Both the position numbers and the translations under genes were made by a program. DNA of 41,551 bases from an uncultured Ruminococcus sp. (GTDB taxonomy: Bacteria > Bacillota > Clostridia > Oscillospirales > Acutalibacteraceae): contig CACZCM010000006.1 in the NCBI GenBank assembly GCA_902779615.1, forward strand, positions 1 to 41,551, read 5' to 3'. Positions 33,624 to 41,400 of this stretch are shown piece after piece. A model generated the notes under the pieces. It made no database searches, was not told where the DNA came from, and worked only from the letters and a program-made list of their open reading frames with translations. Numbering within the stretch: position 1 is the stretch's first letter; every line of letters starts with the position of its first letter.

Positions 33624-34328
33624 TTAACTCCAGCGCTTCTTCTCGATGACCCTGATCGTCAAAAACAGGAACAATGCGATGATCGAGAGGAAGAATATCA
33701 CATCGGCGAGGCTCAGCAGACCCACCGTAAAATTCTGATAATGCGACAAAAACGATACTGCCGACAGCGCCTTGCTGACGATCTCCGCTGATACTGCGCT
33801 TGCAACGTTGTCGAGCAAATATACAAAAAGCCCCGCAGCAAAGCCCGATATAGCGGCGATCATCTGGCTTTCGGTAAGTGACGAAAGGAAAATATCGATC
33901 GCAATGAATGCAGCCGCAAGCAGGAACAGCCCAAGGCAGTTGCACAGTATCACAGACCACTTTGGCGAAACAAAAAACGAAAGAACAAATCCGTAGATCA
34001 AAAATATCGACATACAGATCAGGTACATGATGCTGGCGGAGAAAAATTTTCCGAGTACGATCTCTCCGATCCCAACGGGTGAGGTGAGAAGCGCCTGATC
34101 GGTCTTCAGCCTTTTCTCATCGCTCATCAGCCGCATACATAATATCGGAGTGAGAAATATTGTTACCAAGAACATATTTGTAAAAACATATGTTAATTCG
34201 GACGTGCTGTTGCCAAGGCAGATCAGCGTGAAGAAAAGTCCCGAGAAAAACAGGAAGATAGACAGGATCACATATGCGAGCGGAGAGCAGAAGTAGGAAT
34301 ACAGCTCCCTTTTGATTATTGCGCCCAT
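33624..34328 (-). CDS. ABC-2 type permease (GldF-like)
   Basis: This 234 aa protein has six predicted membrane helices, beginning IIKRELYSYFCSPLAYVILSIF, a typical ABC-2 start, and with RLMSDEKRLKTDQALLTSPVG, the conserved coupling region of GldF/NosY-type permeases. The start overlaps the ATPase stop (TAATG), showing translational coupling. Next is the GldG-like gene, 12 bp downstream. Confidence 0.9.
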   Translation of the reverse strand: MGAIIKRELYSYFCSPLAYVILSIFLFFSGLFFTLICLGNSTSELTYVFTNMFLVTIFLTPILCMRLMSDEKRLKTDQALLTSPVGIGEIVLGKFFSASIMYLICMSIFLIYGFVLSFFVSPKWSVILCNCLGLFLLAAAFIAIDIFLSSLTESQMIAAISGFAAGLFVYLLDNVASAVSAEIVSKALSAVSFLSHYQNFTVGLLSLADVIFFLSIIALFLFLTIRVIEKKRWS

Positions 34329-35290
34329 TATTTTGCCGCCCCCTTATGATTATTGTATTGAGTGTCATTTGTAAGCTTGAGGAAGATCTCTTCAAGCGAC
34401 GGGTCTGCGCTCTGCATAAGCATAAGCGGCATTTTCGCTTCCGCAAGCTTGTAGAAGATCTGTTCTCTAAGGTCAATATCGCCGTTGAGTTCAACGATAT
34501 AGTCGATCACGCCGTCGGAGTGTTCGCGTTCCTTTGTGACGTTATTTACTCCCTTGATCGATGACAGCAGATCGATAGCGGCGGACTTGCCGCCCTTAAC
34601 GCCGACGCGAAGCTTATCGGAACGACCCAGTGTTTTCGCAAGATCCTCGGTGGGAGAATCGGCAACGATCTTTCCGTTGCTGATGATAAGCACTCTGTCG
34701 CAGATCGCCTGAACCTCCGAAAGAATATGGGAAGACAGGATCACGGTGTGCTTTTTCCCAAGACTTTTAACGAGGTTTCTGATCTCGATTATCTGTTTGG
34801 GGTCGAGTCCGACCGTCGGTTCGTCGAGTATCAGAACGGGAGGGTTGCCGAGTAGAGCCTGCGCAAGACCGACACGCTGGCGATAGCCCTTCGAGAGGTT
34901 CTTGATAACTCTGTCTTCAACCTGGCTGATCTTGACCAATCTGCACACATCGTCAATATGAGTATCACGATCCAGCTTGATCTTTTTGAGGTTATACATA
35001 AACTCAAGATATTTTCTGACTGTCATATCAACGTATAACGGCGGTATTTCAGGAAGATAGCCTATCTTCGATTTAACGCCCTTGGGATCATCGAGGATCT
35101 CGCAGCCGTCAACTGTGACAGTTCCGCTTGATGACGAGAGATAGCCGGTAATGATATTCATGGTAGTTGACTTACCTGCGCCGTTCGGCCCCAAAAAGCC
35201 GACGATCTCGCCGCTGTTCACAGTAAAGCTAATGTCATCAACGGCTTTTTTGTCGCCGTAGACTTTGGTGACATTTTTTACTTCGACCAT
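34328..35290 (-). CDS. ABC transporter ATP-binding protein (GldA-like)
   Basis: This 320 aa ATPase has Walker A GPNGAGKSTT, Q-loop YLPEIPPLY, signature LSKGYRQRVGLAQAL, Walker B PPVLILDEPTVGLDP and H-loop ILSSHILSEV. A C-terminal accessory domain (about 225-315) contains IVELNGDIDLREQIFYKLAE. It energises the permease encoded immediately after. First gene of the operon; no convincing sigma-A promoter was found in 35291-35430, although TATAGT and TATATT occur there. Confidence 0.95.
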   Translation of the reverse strand: MVEVKNVTKVYGDKKAVDDISFTVNSGEIVGFLGPNGAGKSTTMNIITGYLSSSSGTVTVDGCEILDDPKGVKSKIGYLPEIPPLYVDMTVRKYLEFMYNLKKIKLDRDTHIDDVCRLVKISQVEDRVIKNLSKGYRQRVGLAQALLGNPPVLILDEPTVGLDPKQIIEIRNLVKSLGKKHTVILSSHILSEVQAICDRVLIISNGKIVADSPTEDLAKTLGRSDKLRVGVKGGKSAAIDLLSSIKGVNNVTKEREHSDGVIDYIVELNGDIDLREQIFYKLAEAKMPLMLMQSADPSLEEIFLKLTNDTQYNNHKGAAK

Positions 35291-35432
35291 AATTATTGTT
35301 CACTCCTTATATATCGGATCGCCATTCGGCAAACCGGACATTCTTTAACGGAATATACTATATCCTATAAAAATGAACAGAATATGAACTGAAGGAGTAT
35401 TCTCTATGAAAACTCCCCGTCCGTAATGACGA

Positions 35433-35470
35433 AAAAACGCAGAACGGCTCATAGGTCATTCTGCGTTTTT
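35433..35470. terminator. Intrinsic terminator after the pilin gene
   Basis: AAAAACGCAGAA (35433-35444) pairs with TTCTGCGTTTTT (35459-35470). It lies 53 bp beyond the pilin stop and is symmetrical. Confidence 0.9.
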
Positions 35471-35522
35471 GAATAATAAACTTCAATTTAACATTGCCGA
35501 CATACTGCGGCAGCTTATATGA

Positions 35523-36008
35523 TCAGCTGTTGGGATCGAGGTCGGAAACGTTAAGACCCGAATTCAGACGAAAGCGAATATCGCTTGCCGGTATGGGATC
35601 ATCCTCGTTGTCGATCTCTACCTCGTTTTTCTCGGTGTATACCATTTCGTACGAAACACCGCCGATAGTTCGCTTGAAAAATGTTCCGTCTGATACTAAA
35701 TAATCGCCGCTCTGACCGAGGTTTGCGGCAATGCAGACATCGCCGATGTTCGCCAGCATAGCGGTTTTGCCGTTATACTGCGAAAGACTAAGCTCGACCT
35801 TAGAGGTGTTAACAGCTTCTTTTACGATCATGTTCATGGTTGCGGCGTCTGATTCCATTACAGAAAGCTTAGAGGAGTTAATGAGCGTTGAGATAACGGG
35901 CACGGCAATTCCCGCAAGTATCGCCAGAATAGCGATAACAATTACAAGTTCCACCAGCGTAAAGCCTTTTTTGCTTTTCCGTTTTGCCTTTTTGATCTTT
36001 TCTTTCAT
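35523..36008 (-). CDS. Type IV pilin-like protein (prepilin N-terminus)
   Basis: This 161 aa protein has a 14-residue, Lys-rich leader ending in KKG, then FTLVELVIVIAILAILAGIA, the class III signal peptide. PilD cleaves before Phe, and Glu5 of the mature form is present. A hydrophobic helix extends to about residue 40. The C-terminal domain is small, with no obvious disulfide pair. The SD is weak (GGTG, 6 nt before ATG), and an in-frame TAG just upstream excludes a longer protein. No secretion ATPase, prepilin peptidase or platform gene is in the window. Confidence 0.88.
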   Translation of the reverse strand: MKEKIKKAKRKSKKGFTLVELVIVIAILAILAGIAVPVISTLINSSKLSVMESDAATMNMIVKEAVNTSKVELSLSQYNGKTAMLANIGDVCIAANLGQSGDYLVSDGTFFKRTIGGVSYEMVYTEKNEVEIDNEDDPIPASDIRFRLNSGLNVSDLDPNS

Positions 36009-36073
36009 AGGCTACACCGTTCTTTACTATATTAAGTTTGATTCCCTTTTGGCGCATTATTTCACCTATGTAC

Positions 36074-36103
36074 ATTATACACTATATGATCATATTTTTT
36101 CAA
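36074..36103 (-). promoter_or_regulatory. Promoter of the pilin gene with internal palindrome
   Basis: On the minus strand TTGAAA (36103-36098), 18 bp spacer, TATAAT (36079-36074). The spacer contains the perfect 12 bp palindrome ATATGATCATAT (36084-36095), which could be an operator. Confidence 0.65.
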
Positions 36104-36273
36104 TACTTCTAATCAAGTAAAGTTAACAAATCTTTAGATCAATTCTTGTACAATAAATCGATCGTTTGTGAACTTTATGTGAAATCCTTCAAAAGATATG
36201 AGCTTATATCCGGATTCGGGGACGCACCGATCAAATCGAGTTCCCCTGTTTGCGGGGTGCGGATCTTAGGCGG

Positions 36274-36320
36274 CAATGTCATTATGCTGTGCTCTATCGA
36301 ACATTAAGCTAATGACATTG
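36274..36320 (-). repeat. Repeat family A copy 3, minimal element with terminal inverted repeats
   Basis: 47 bp flanked by CAATGTCATTA (36274-36284) and its exact inverse TAATGACATTG (36310-36320). The centre, read on the minus strand, is GTTCGATAGAGCACAGCA, shared with 6312-6350 and 11615-11650. Confidence 0.7.
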
Positions 36321-36333
36321 GCTCGTCCCTCCC

Positions 36334-36405
36334 CTCGGCAGCTTTTTTGAAAAAAGCTGCGCAAGAATCTGTTGATTAATATTTTATTAACTCATTCGAA
36401 AGCTG
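36334..36405 (+). repeat. Repeat family B copy 2
   Basis: CCTCGGCAGCTTTTTTGAAA forms an A/T hairpin with AAAAAGCTGC. It is followed by GCAAGAATCTG and the GATTAATATTTTATTAACTC tail. It aligns along its length with the minus strand of 41186-41257 and sits 14 bp from the family A copy. Confidence 0.7.
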
Positions 36406-36426
36406 TTGAACATATATATTTTTCAC

Positions 36427-36455
36427 TTTACAAATCAATCGAAATGTGATATAAT
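36427..36455 (+). promoter_or_regulatory. Promoter of htrA
   Basis: TTTACA (36427-36432), 17 bp spacer, TATAAT (36450-36455). RBS GGAGG at 36524-36528. Confidence 0.85.
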
Positions 36456-36536
36456 CACAGAAAGATCGTTTGTCTGCGTTAAGCCGATGATCCGGATCTT
36501 TCTATTTTGTGTGGTGACTCCATTGGAGGTTTCTTT

Positions 36537-38060
36537 ATGGAAAATAATTCTGACAACACACTTCCCCGCACAGGCGGCGAGCCTGTAACGACCGAGGATG
36601 CTCCCGCCGAAATGTCTTTGGAAGGCAGAAAGGCGCAGCTCGAAAAAAAGGTCAGCGAGGAGCTTGACCGAAAACCCGATGTATCGCCTGCGGAGGATCG
36701 TCCGTATGCATATGAGGGCGTATATGCGGATCCGTTCGATAAGAGCGCTGAGCCAAAGAAGCCCAAGTTCTCGGGAGGATCGAGAGCATATCTTGTCCTG
36801 CTGATCGGAGTAACCGCTGCATTTATTATCGGTTTTGTCATTGAGTGCGGGCGGGCGTATTCTGAAAACGGCTTGTTTGGAGGCGATCTCGACAGGTTTG
36901 TGATGCCCTCTCCGGACGACGGAGACAGCCCGTTCGGCGGAATGTTCCCGTTTGAGTTTGACTTGCCGGACGATGACGACGCCCCGGATACGAATGATGA
37001 CAGTGACGCCGACATAAGCGCAGACAGCAATCTCGTGAAAGCGCCCGGCGAAGACGATATTCTTGATCCGAACGCAAAGCCGATCGAAGCGGAGGATCAG
37101 CCCGATGATATAGATTCACCGGAATACTCTGCTCGAAAAGCTTATAAGGTAGTCGAGAATTCTGTAGTTAACGTTGTGGTATATACAGACCCGAAATATA
37201 TCGGAGATGATGTCTATAAAGACGGTACGGGCACGGGTATCGTAATCAGCAGCAGCGGTTACATAATAACCAACAGTCACGTGCTTGACGACAGCACCGA
37301 ACGAGGCGTCGAAATTATAATGAAAAGCGGCGAGCGATATGCGGCGGCAATTGTTGGCTGTGATTCCAGAACCGACTTGGCAGTTCTGAAGATCGATGCA
37401 GATGATCTGACAGCCGTATCGTTTGTGGATTCCGATCAGGTCGAGGTGGGGCAGGACGCGATCGTTGTCGGCAACCCCGGCGGCGTAAACTACTCTCATT
37501 CCTTGACCAGAGGCTGTGTTTCCGCCGTGAACAGAAGCATTCCGACCCGGTCGATGGTATCCTACATTCAGACTGACGCTGCGATAAACCCCGGTAACTC
37601 GGGCGGGCCGCTCCTCAACAGCGCAGGACAGGTCATGGGTATAACGACTATCAAGATCGCAAATACCGATTATGAGGGAATGGGGTTTGCAATACCTTCG
37701 AATCTGGCCATAGAGATCGCAAACGATCTCATCAGGCAGGGCTACGTTGACGGCAGAGTTCGTCTCGGAATTATGGCGAGCGTGTATGACGGAGGCTTGA
37801 CATCAGGCATTGAAGGTATAGTGATAAAGGACATTCTTCCGGATTCGCCTCTCAACGATACCGAAGTGAAGGCAGGCGATGTGATAACTGCGATCAACGA
37901 TGTTCCTACTCCGAACTTCTCTGTTTTCTACAGCGAGCTTGGAGAATACGAACCCGGCGATGAAGTAACGCTGAAGCTTTATCGCGAACCTTCACCGGGC
38001 GACGCAGGAAAGACATACACCGTGAAAACAGAATTGCTTGAAGACACAGGGGATAAATAA
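36537..38060 (+). CDS. HtrA/DegP-like membrane-anchored serine protease with PDZ domain
   Basis: The ATG at 36537 has GGAGG 8 nt upstream; the frame open from 36507 would include the RBS. Of 507 aa, a long charged cytoplasmic N-terminus, one membrane helix (about 80-102) and an acidic Asp/Pro-rich linker (about 115-200) precede the trypsin-like domain. Its triad is His248 (TNSHVLDD), Asp280 (SRTDLAVLKI) and Ser355 (NPGNSGGPLL). A C-terminal PDZ domain (about 405-500, with GIEGIVIKDILPDSPL and VKAGDVITAINDV) completes it. It would degrade or refold misfolded envelope proteins. Gene monocistronic by its own promoter. Confidence 0.94.
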   Translation: MENNSDNTLPRTGGEPVTTEDAPAEMSLEGRKAQLEKKVSEELDRKPDVSPAEDRPYAYEGVYADPFDKSAEPKKPKFSGGSRAYLVLLIGVTAAFIIGFVIECGRAYSENGLFGGDLDRFVMPSPDDGDSPFGGMFPFEFDLPDDDDAPDTNDDSDADISADSNLVKAPGEDDILDPNAKPIEAEDQPDDIDSPEYSARKAYKVVENSVVNVVVYTDPKYIGDDVYKDGTGTGIVISSSGYIITNSHVLDDSTERGVEIIMKSGERYAAAIVGCDSRTDLAVLKIDADDLTAVSFVDSDQVEVGQDAIVVGNPGGVNYSHSLTRGCVSAVNRSIPTRSMVSYIQTDAAINPGNSGGPLLNSAGQVMGITTIKIANTDYEGMGFAIPSNLAIEIANDLIRQGYVDGRVRLGIMASVYDGGLTSGIEGIVIKDILPDSPLNDTEVKAGDVITAINDVPTPNFSVFYSELGEYEPGDEVTLKLYREPSPGDAGKTYTVKTELLEDTGDK

Positions 38061-38292
38061 TAGTACTGACCGATATATTTGTATAAACTTATGCGGCGAT
38101 GTATATAACGATCGGAGTTTTATTAGACAAGTGTCGGAGAAATTGTAAATTTTAATTCTGAATTAGAATTAAAATAAAAAAATCCAAAAAAATTTTAAAA
38201 AAATTGATTTTTTTTAAAAAAAACTATTGGAATTTTACAAAAAATATAGTAAAATATATACGGTAGATTTTTATATTTGGGTGGGATGATTT
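38061..38292. other. A/T-rich intergenic region after htrA
   Basis: The hairpin TTTTAATTC (38150-38158) with GAATTAAAA (38166-38174) is followed by a poly-A/T tract (38175-38225). This may end htrA transcription. The promoter of the next gene lies at its right side. Confidence 0.5.
38227..38255 (+). promoter_or_regulatory. Promoter candidate of the small membrane protein gene
   Basis: TTGGAA (38227-38232), 17 bp spacer, TAAAAT (38250-38255), 37 bp before the start codon, in very A/T-rich DNA. Confidence 0.5.
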
Positions 38293-38643
38293 ATGCGTGG
38301 AGTAAAAATTGTAAGTAGAACCGAAACTACGAAAATCATAGTTGATGACGAGACCAGACCGATCCCGATCATACTGTTCCTCCTGTTCACAATTGCAACT
38401 ACGGCGGTGAGCATTGTAGGTATTGTAAATGAAGAGCAGCGGCGGTGGGCATTTATCATGGCAGTATGTTACTTTATTGTCAGTGCCCTTATCTTCTCGG
38501 GCTATTCCACAACGGTTTCCAAGCAGAGTACCTACAAGTACAAGGTTATCGTTGCAGAAGGCACGGATATGGATGAATTCTATGACAAGTATGAGGTGCT
38601 CACACAGAAGGGCAGAGTATACGAGGTTATAGAAAGAAGTTAA
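38293..38643 (+). CDS. Small two-helix membrane protein, unknown function
   Basis: This 116 aa protein has a basic/acidic N-terminus (1-24), two membrane helices (about 25-46 and 54-74) and a cytoplasmic or external C-terminal part. That part has KYKVIVAEGTDMDEFYDKYE and KGRVYEVIE, resembling a small alpha/beta sensor-like domain. RBS GGTGGGATGA. It has its own promoter and terminator. No family recognised. Confidence 0.8.
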   Translation: MRGVKIVSRTETTKIIVDDETRPIPIILFLLFTIATTAVSIVGIVNEEQRRWAFIMAVCYFIVSALIFSGYSTTVSKQSTYKYKVIVAEGTDMDEFYDKYEVLTQKGRVYEVIERS

Positions 38644-38660
38644 GTTCAGAATACAATTTT

Positions 38661-38697
38661 ACGGGCAGCCGAAAAGCTGCCCGTTTCTCCTTTTTTA
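38661..38697 (+). terminator. Intrinsic terminator
   Basis: ACGGGCAGC (38661-38669) pairs with GCTGCCCGT (38676-38684), followed by TT, CTCC and six T. Confidence 0.88.
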
Positions 38698-38746
38698 GCT
38701 TTGTTTTCAACAAGCAGGGACAAGCCGTTGGCTTCTCTGCGGTTAT
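38697..38746 (-). repeat. Two-hairpin repeat family, copy 3
   Basis: On the minus strand it reads GCAGAGAAGCCAACGGCTTG, then TCCCTGCTTGTTGAAAACAA. It aligns with 8286-8335 with few mismatches over 50 bp. The AAGCC/GGCTT stem is conserved while its loop differs. The repeat supplies the TAA stop of the lipoprotein gene at 38743. Confidence 0.65.
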
Positions 38747-39267
38747 TGGAATTTTATGGTAATGCCCATTTCCTTTGAGGAGATCGACCTGATCTGACCG
38801 GTGGAAAAGTCGGTGGATATGTTGTACTCAAAGCTGCCCGCATTACCCTTAAACAGGGCAGAGGGAGGCTGCGAGTCGGGGTTTGAGGAGGATAGGACGA
38901 GCGACTGAGGGTCGGCTGCACTGCGCATAATATCAAACAGGATCCTAGGCAGCGAAGCAGCGCTCAGCGCAGAAGAGTCCGACTTGTAGCTGAGGTCATC
39001 AAAGCTGACGCTGCAGCCGTTCGGCATAAAGGCGCATACCATGCCGTTTAGCGAGTCGGGCGAGGAGAACGAAACGGAAAAAAGACTTTGGGGTGTATTG
39101 GTGAGCGAAAGAGAATATTCACGTCCTAAGTATTCTGCCGTACATTCACACCCGCCCAGCGACAGCGACGGACGGGCAGGCTCGGGAGGCTCGCCGCATG
39201 AAGACAGCGGCAGCGCAAGAGCGAGAGTGAGTGCGGCGCAGGTGAATTTTTTGATATGGATCACCAC
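38743..39267 (-). CDS. Lipoprotein, unknown function
   Basis: The start is uncertain: GTG at 39267 or the adjacent GTG at 39264, both right after the nnrD stop region; an SD-like GGTGATCC follows rather than precedes them, so initiation may be coupled to nnrD. Of about 174 aa, a lipoprotein signal (ALTLALALPLSSCG, Cys about 22) and a Pro-rich linker are followed by a domain with GGCECTAEYLGREYSLSL, NGMVCAFMPNGCSVSFDD and a last strand MGITIKFQ. The domain resembles outer-surface lipoproteins with two Cys pairs. It overlaps a repeat copy at its 3' end. Confidence 0.72.
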   Translation of the reverse strand: MVIHIKKFTCAALTLALALPLSSCGEPPEPARPSLSLGGCECTAEYLGREYSLSLTNTPQSLFSVSFSSPDSLNGMVCAFMPNGCSVSFDDLSYKSDSSALSAASLPRILFDIMRSAADPQSLVLSSSNPDSQPPSALFKGNAGSFEYNISTDFSTGQIRSISSKEMGITIKFQ

Positions 39268-39272
39268 ACAAA

Positions 39273-40166
39273 TTACATAAGATATTTTACAGCAAAAATA
39301 ATATCTCTGGCATTGACGCATGAGGAAGACATTTCGTCGATACATTCATCCGCCGCAAAGCCGTGCAGATAAACGCCTGCAGCCGCAGCTGAAAACGGCT
39401 CGATCCCCTGGCACACCAAAGCTCCGATAAGCCCTGCAAGAACATCTCCGCTTCCGCCCTTTGCAAGGCAGCCGTTGCCGGTGGGGTTGATGATCGTGGA
39501 AGAACCGTTGGAAATGACAGTGTTCACTCCCTTCAGAACTACGATGCAGGAATGCTTTTTGGCGAAATCCTCGGCAAGCTTTACACGGTTTGACTGTACG
39601 TCGGCAGCGGTTATCCCGCACAAGCGAGCCATTTCGCCGGGGTGGGGAGTAATGATCGCAGGCGCATTTCGCTGTAATAATATATCTGTATGCTGAGAAA
39701 TGCAATTAAGACCATCTGCGTCAATAATAAGCGGGCGGGACGTGTTCTTTATGATCTCCTCACAGATTATCCGCGTATCGTCTGTGACCTTAAGCCCACA
39801 CCCGAGAACGGCAGCGGAGGAGGAATCTATCTCGCTGACAATGCGGTCTGCGCAGTCGGCGCTGAGAGTTCCGGAGGCTGAGGCGGGCAGCGGGACAAAC
39901 ACATTTTCCCACAGATTTGATGCGCAAATGGGATATATGTTCTCGGGAACGATCATTTTAACGATACCCGCTCCCGCCGTAACAGCTGCGCTCCCGCAAA
40001 GCATGGCAGCGCCCGCCATGCCAAAGCTTCCACACACGCACGTAAGAGTTCCGAAGGTTCCCTTGTTGCAGTCGCCGTCACGCATTTCGTTCAATTTGTC
40101 GATAACGCTGTCAAAAATGACCTCGGGCTTCAGGGCTTGATCATTCTTAAAATCAAACATTTTCAT
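39273..40166 (-). CDS. nnrD: ADP-dependent NAD(P)H-hydrate dehydratase NnrD
   Basis: This 297 aa enzyme repairs NADHX and NADPHX, using ADP to remove the water. Motifs are GTLTCVCGSFGMAGAAML (nucleotide-binding start), PLIIDADGLNCI, IITPHPGEMARL and NPTGNGCLAKGGSGDVLAG, the anion-hole GGSGD of ribokinase-like folds. It is about 297 aa, the length of a free-standing dehydratase without the NnrE epimerase domain found in the fused form. RBS AAGAAGG. The downstream lipoprotein follows almost immediately. Confidence 0.94.
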   Translation of the reverse strand: MKMFDFKNDQALKPEVIFDSVIDKLNEMRDGDCNKGTFGTLTCVCGSFGMAGAAMLCGSAAVTAGAGIVKMIVPENIYPICASNLWENVFVPLPASASGTLSADCADRIVSEIDSSSAAVLGCGLKVTDDTRIICEEIIKNTSRPLIIDADGLNCISQHTDILLQRNAPAIITPHPGEMARLCGITAADVQSNRVKLAEDFAKKHSCIVVLKGVNTVISNGSSTIINPTGNGCLAKGGSGDVLAGLIGALVCQGIEPFSAAAAGVYLHGFAADECIDEMSSSCVNARDIIFAVKYLM

Positions 40167-40251
40167 TCGGCTGCCTTCTTTCTGTTTAATTGCATAGTAA
40201 ATATATTATTCACTTACGGCTTGTATATATTCATATTTTATCCATCTAACC

Positions 40252-40355
40252 GCGGCGGGACACATTCGGCGTTTGGCAGGGGCGTAAATCCCTAACCGAT
40301 GCAAAAGCCTGCGATTTGTATCTGCTCAAAAGCATAGTTTTTAATGTAATGTGGG
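40252..40355 (+). repeat. Two-hairpin repeat family, copy 4
   Basis: It aligns with 20143-20250: GCGGCGGGA, CATTC, GTAAATCCCTAACCGATGC, AAGCCTGC, TTTGTATCTGCTC and AAAGCATAGTTTTTAATG. GCAGG...CCTGC replaces the GTAGGC/GCCTAC pairing of the other copy, a compensating change. It occupies most of the nnrD-to-membrane-protein gap (40167-40463), followed by a hairpin at 40374. No good promoter was seen upstream. Confidence 0.6.
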
Positions 40356-40373
40356 AATAATACTTAATCAAAG

Positions 40374-40399
40374 CCCCCTCTTCGATATAAAAGAGGGGG
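40374..40399 (-). terminator. Hairpin after the membrane protein gene
   Basis: CCCCCTCTT (40374-40382) pairs with AAGAGGGGG (40391-40399). On the minus strand it is followed by CTTTGATT, a poor T tract; likely a weak terminator, 65 bp past the stop. Confidence 0.5.
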
Positions 40400-40463
40400 T
40401 CGTTGAATTTGCGGAACGGTCCATAGGGTTCGACAAAGTGTATGCGCATATCGGGATAGCAGA

Positions 40464-41087
40464 TCATTTATTATTCTTCGGCTTATCTGAAGACGAGCCG
40501 CTCTCGGCGTTTGATTTTTTCTGCTGAGAAGACCCGCTCTTAAAAACACCTGCCTTCAGAAGCTCTGCCTTGACATTCGTGCGAAGATAGGGCTTCATTG
40601 TATTCAGCGTTTTCTCATCGGGAGAAAACAGCAGAAGGCAGTCGCCTCCGAATTTATCGAGATGCATTTCGGCAGCATAAACGTCGGAGCCGTTTTCCGT
40701 AACAGACGCCTTGAAGATCTTTTTGAAGCTTTTGTTGTCAAGCTCGGCATTTTTCAGCGTTCTGAGGGTATTAAGTTTTTTAACGTCAACGCTGATAATG
40801 CGTTTGCGGCTGCGCTTAGCGGTTATTCTGTCGATCGTGAGGTTGCTGTTGGTAACTGCGTATTCATATTCGACGTACATACCCGTAACAAGATAGTATG
40901 AGCCGTAAACGGCAAAAAGAAAGGCGCACACGGCAACGATAACGAAATAGTGCGTACCGATACCGTTAAGCCCCATAAGCATCAACACGGCAGGAACGGT
41001 AAATATCAGCAAAAGATAAATAATAAGTTTCATGATGTGCTTGCTGTTGTTTTTTCGGATCACAAGCTGTTCGGTAAATGAATCCAT
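40464..41087 (-). CDS. Two-helix membrane protein, DUF6106-like
   Basis: This 207 aa protein begins MDSFTEQLVIRKNN, has two membrane helices (about 18-40 and 45-68), and then a soluble domain with EYEYAVTNSNLTIDRI, KRKRIISVDVKKL-like and DVYAAEMHLDKFGGDCLLLFSP segments, ending in a Ser/Lys tail. The membrane-then-EYEY...TIDRI pattern resembles the Clostridial DUF6106 family as I recall it, and is a PH-like membrane-associated arrangement. RBS GGAGTG. Own promoter. Function unknown. Confidence 0.72.
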   Translation of the reverse strand: MDSFTEQLVIRKNNSKHIMKLIIYLLLIFTVPAVLMLMGLNGIGTHYFVIVAVCAFLFAVYGSYYLVTGMYVEYEYAVTNSNLTIDRITAKRSRKRIISVDVKKLNTLRTLKNAELDNKSFKKIFKASVTENGSDVYAAEMHLDKFGGDCLLLFSPDEKTLNTMKPYLRTNVKAELLKAGVFKSGSSQQKKSNAESGSSSDKPKNNK

Positions 41088-41133
41088 GAAATCACACTCC
41101 GTTTATAAACTTTTTAATCATAGTATATATTAT

Positions 41134-41162
41134 ATAATACCACAAAAGGACAAATTTTGCAA
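41134..41162 (-). promoter_or_regulatory. Promoter of the DUF6106-like gene
   Basis: On the minus strand TTGCAA (41162-41157), 17 bp spacer, TATTAT (41139-41134), with TATAAT-like sequence overlapping. About 45 bp before the start codon. Confidence 0.7.
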
Positions 41163-41185
41163 TACAGAACATTGGCAGTGTTACG

Positions 41186-41400
41186 GCTTTTGAGCGAGCT
41201 AAAAAACTATTAACTAAAAGTTTTTTGCGCAGCTTTTTTGAAAAAAAGCTGCCGAGGGTGTGGTGGTGCGGTCTACCAGTGGCAGACATAGCCGCAGGCA
41301 ACAGCACCGACCGACGCGGCAGCCGAGACCGCGGCGTCGCAGAAGCCCCGACCGAACCGGCAGGTGAGACCGCAGCTCCACAAAGCGCACTTGCGCACAC
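41186..41400 (-). repeat. Repeat family B copy 3 with GC-rich module
   Basis: On the minus strand the hairpin arms GGCAGCTTTTTTTC and AAAAAAGCTGC are followed by GCAAAAAAC and the TTAATAGTTTTTTAGCTCG tail (down to 41186). On the other side (41258-41400) lies a GC-rich module with CCCCGACCGAACCGGC and GGCAGGTGAGACCGC, shared with 6383-6500. No protein gene is present in 41163-41551. Confidence 0.6.

Larger units (their letters stand above)
36009..36536. other. Divergent intergenic region pilin / htrA
   Basis: 528 bp without a convincing gene. It contains the pilin promoter, family A and family B repeat copies (36274-36405) and the htrA promoter. On the minus strand a 55-codon frame (about 36057-35878) begins with AGGTGA-ATG but overlaps the pilin in another frame and has no protein-like composition. 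Confidence 0.6.

Noticed and set aside
35878-36057. Small frame overlapping the pilin start with an AGGTGA site
   Set aside because: The spacing is good but the product is Lys/Arg/Cys-rich and ends inside the pilin in another frame; it could at most be a leader peptide.
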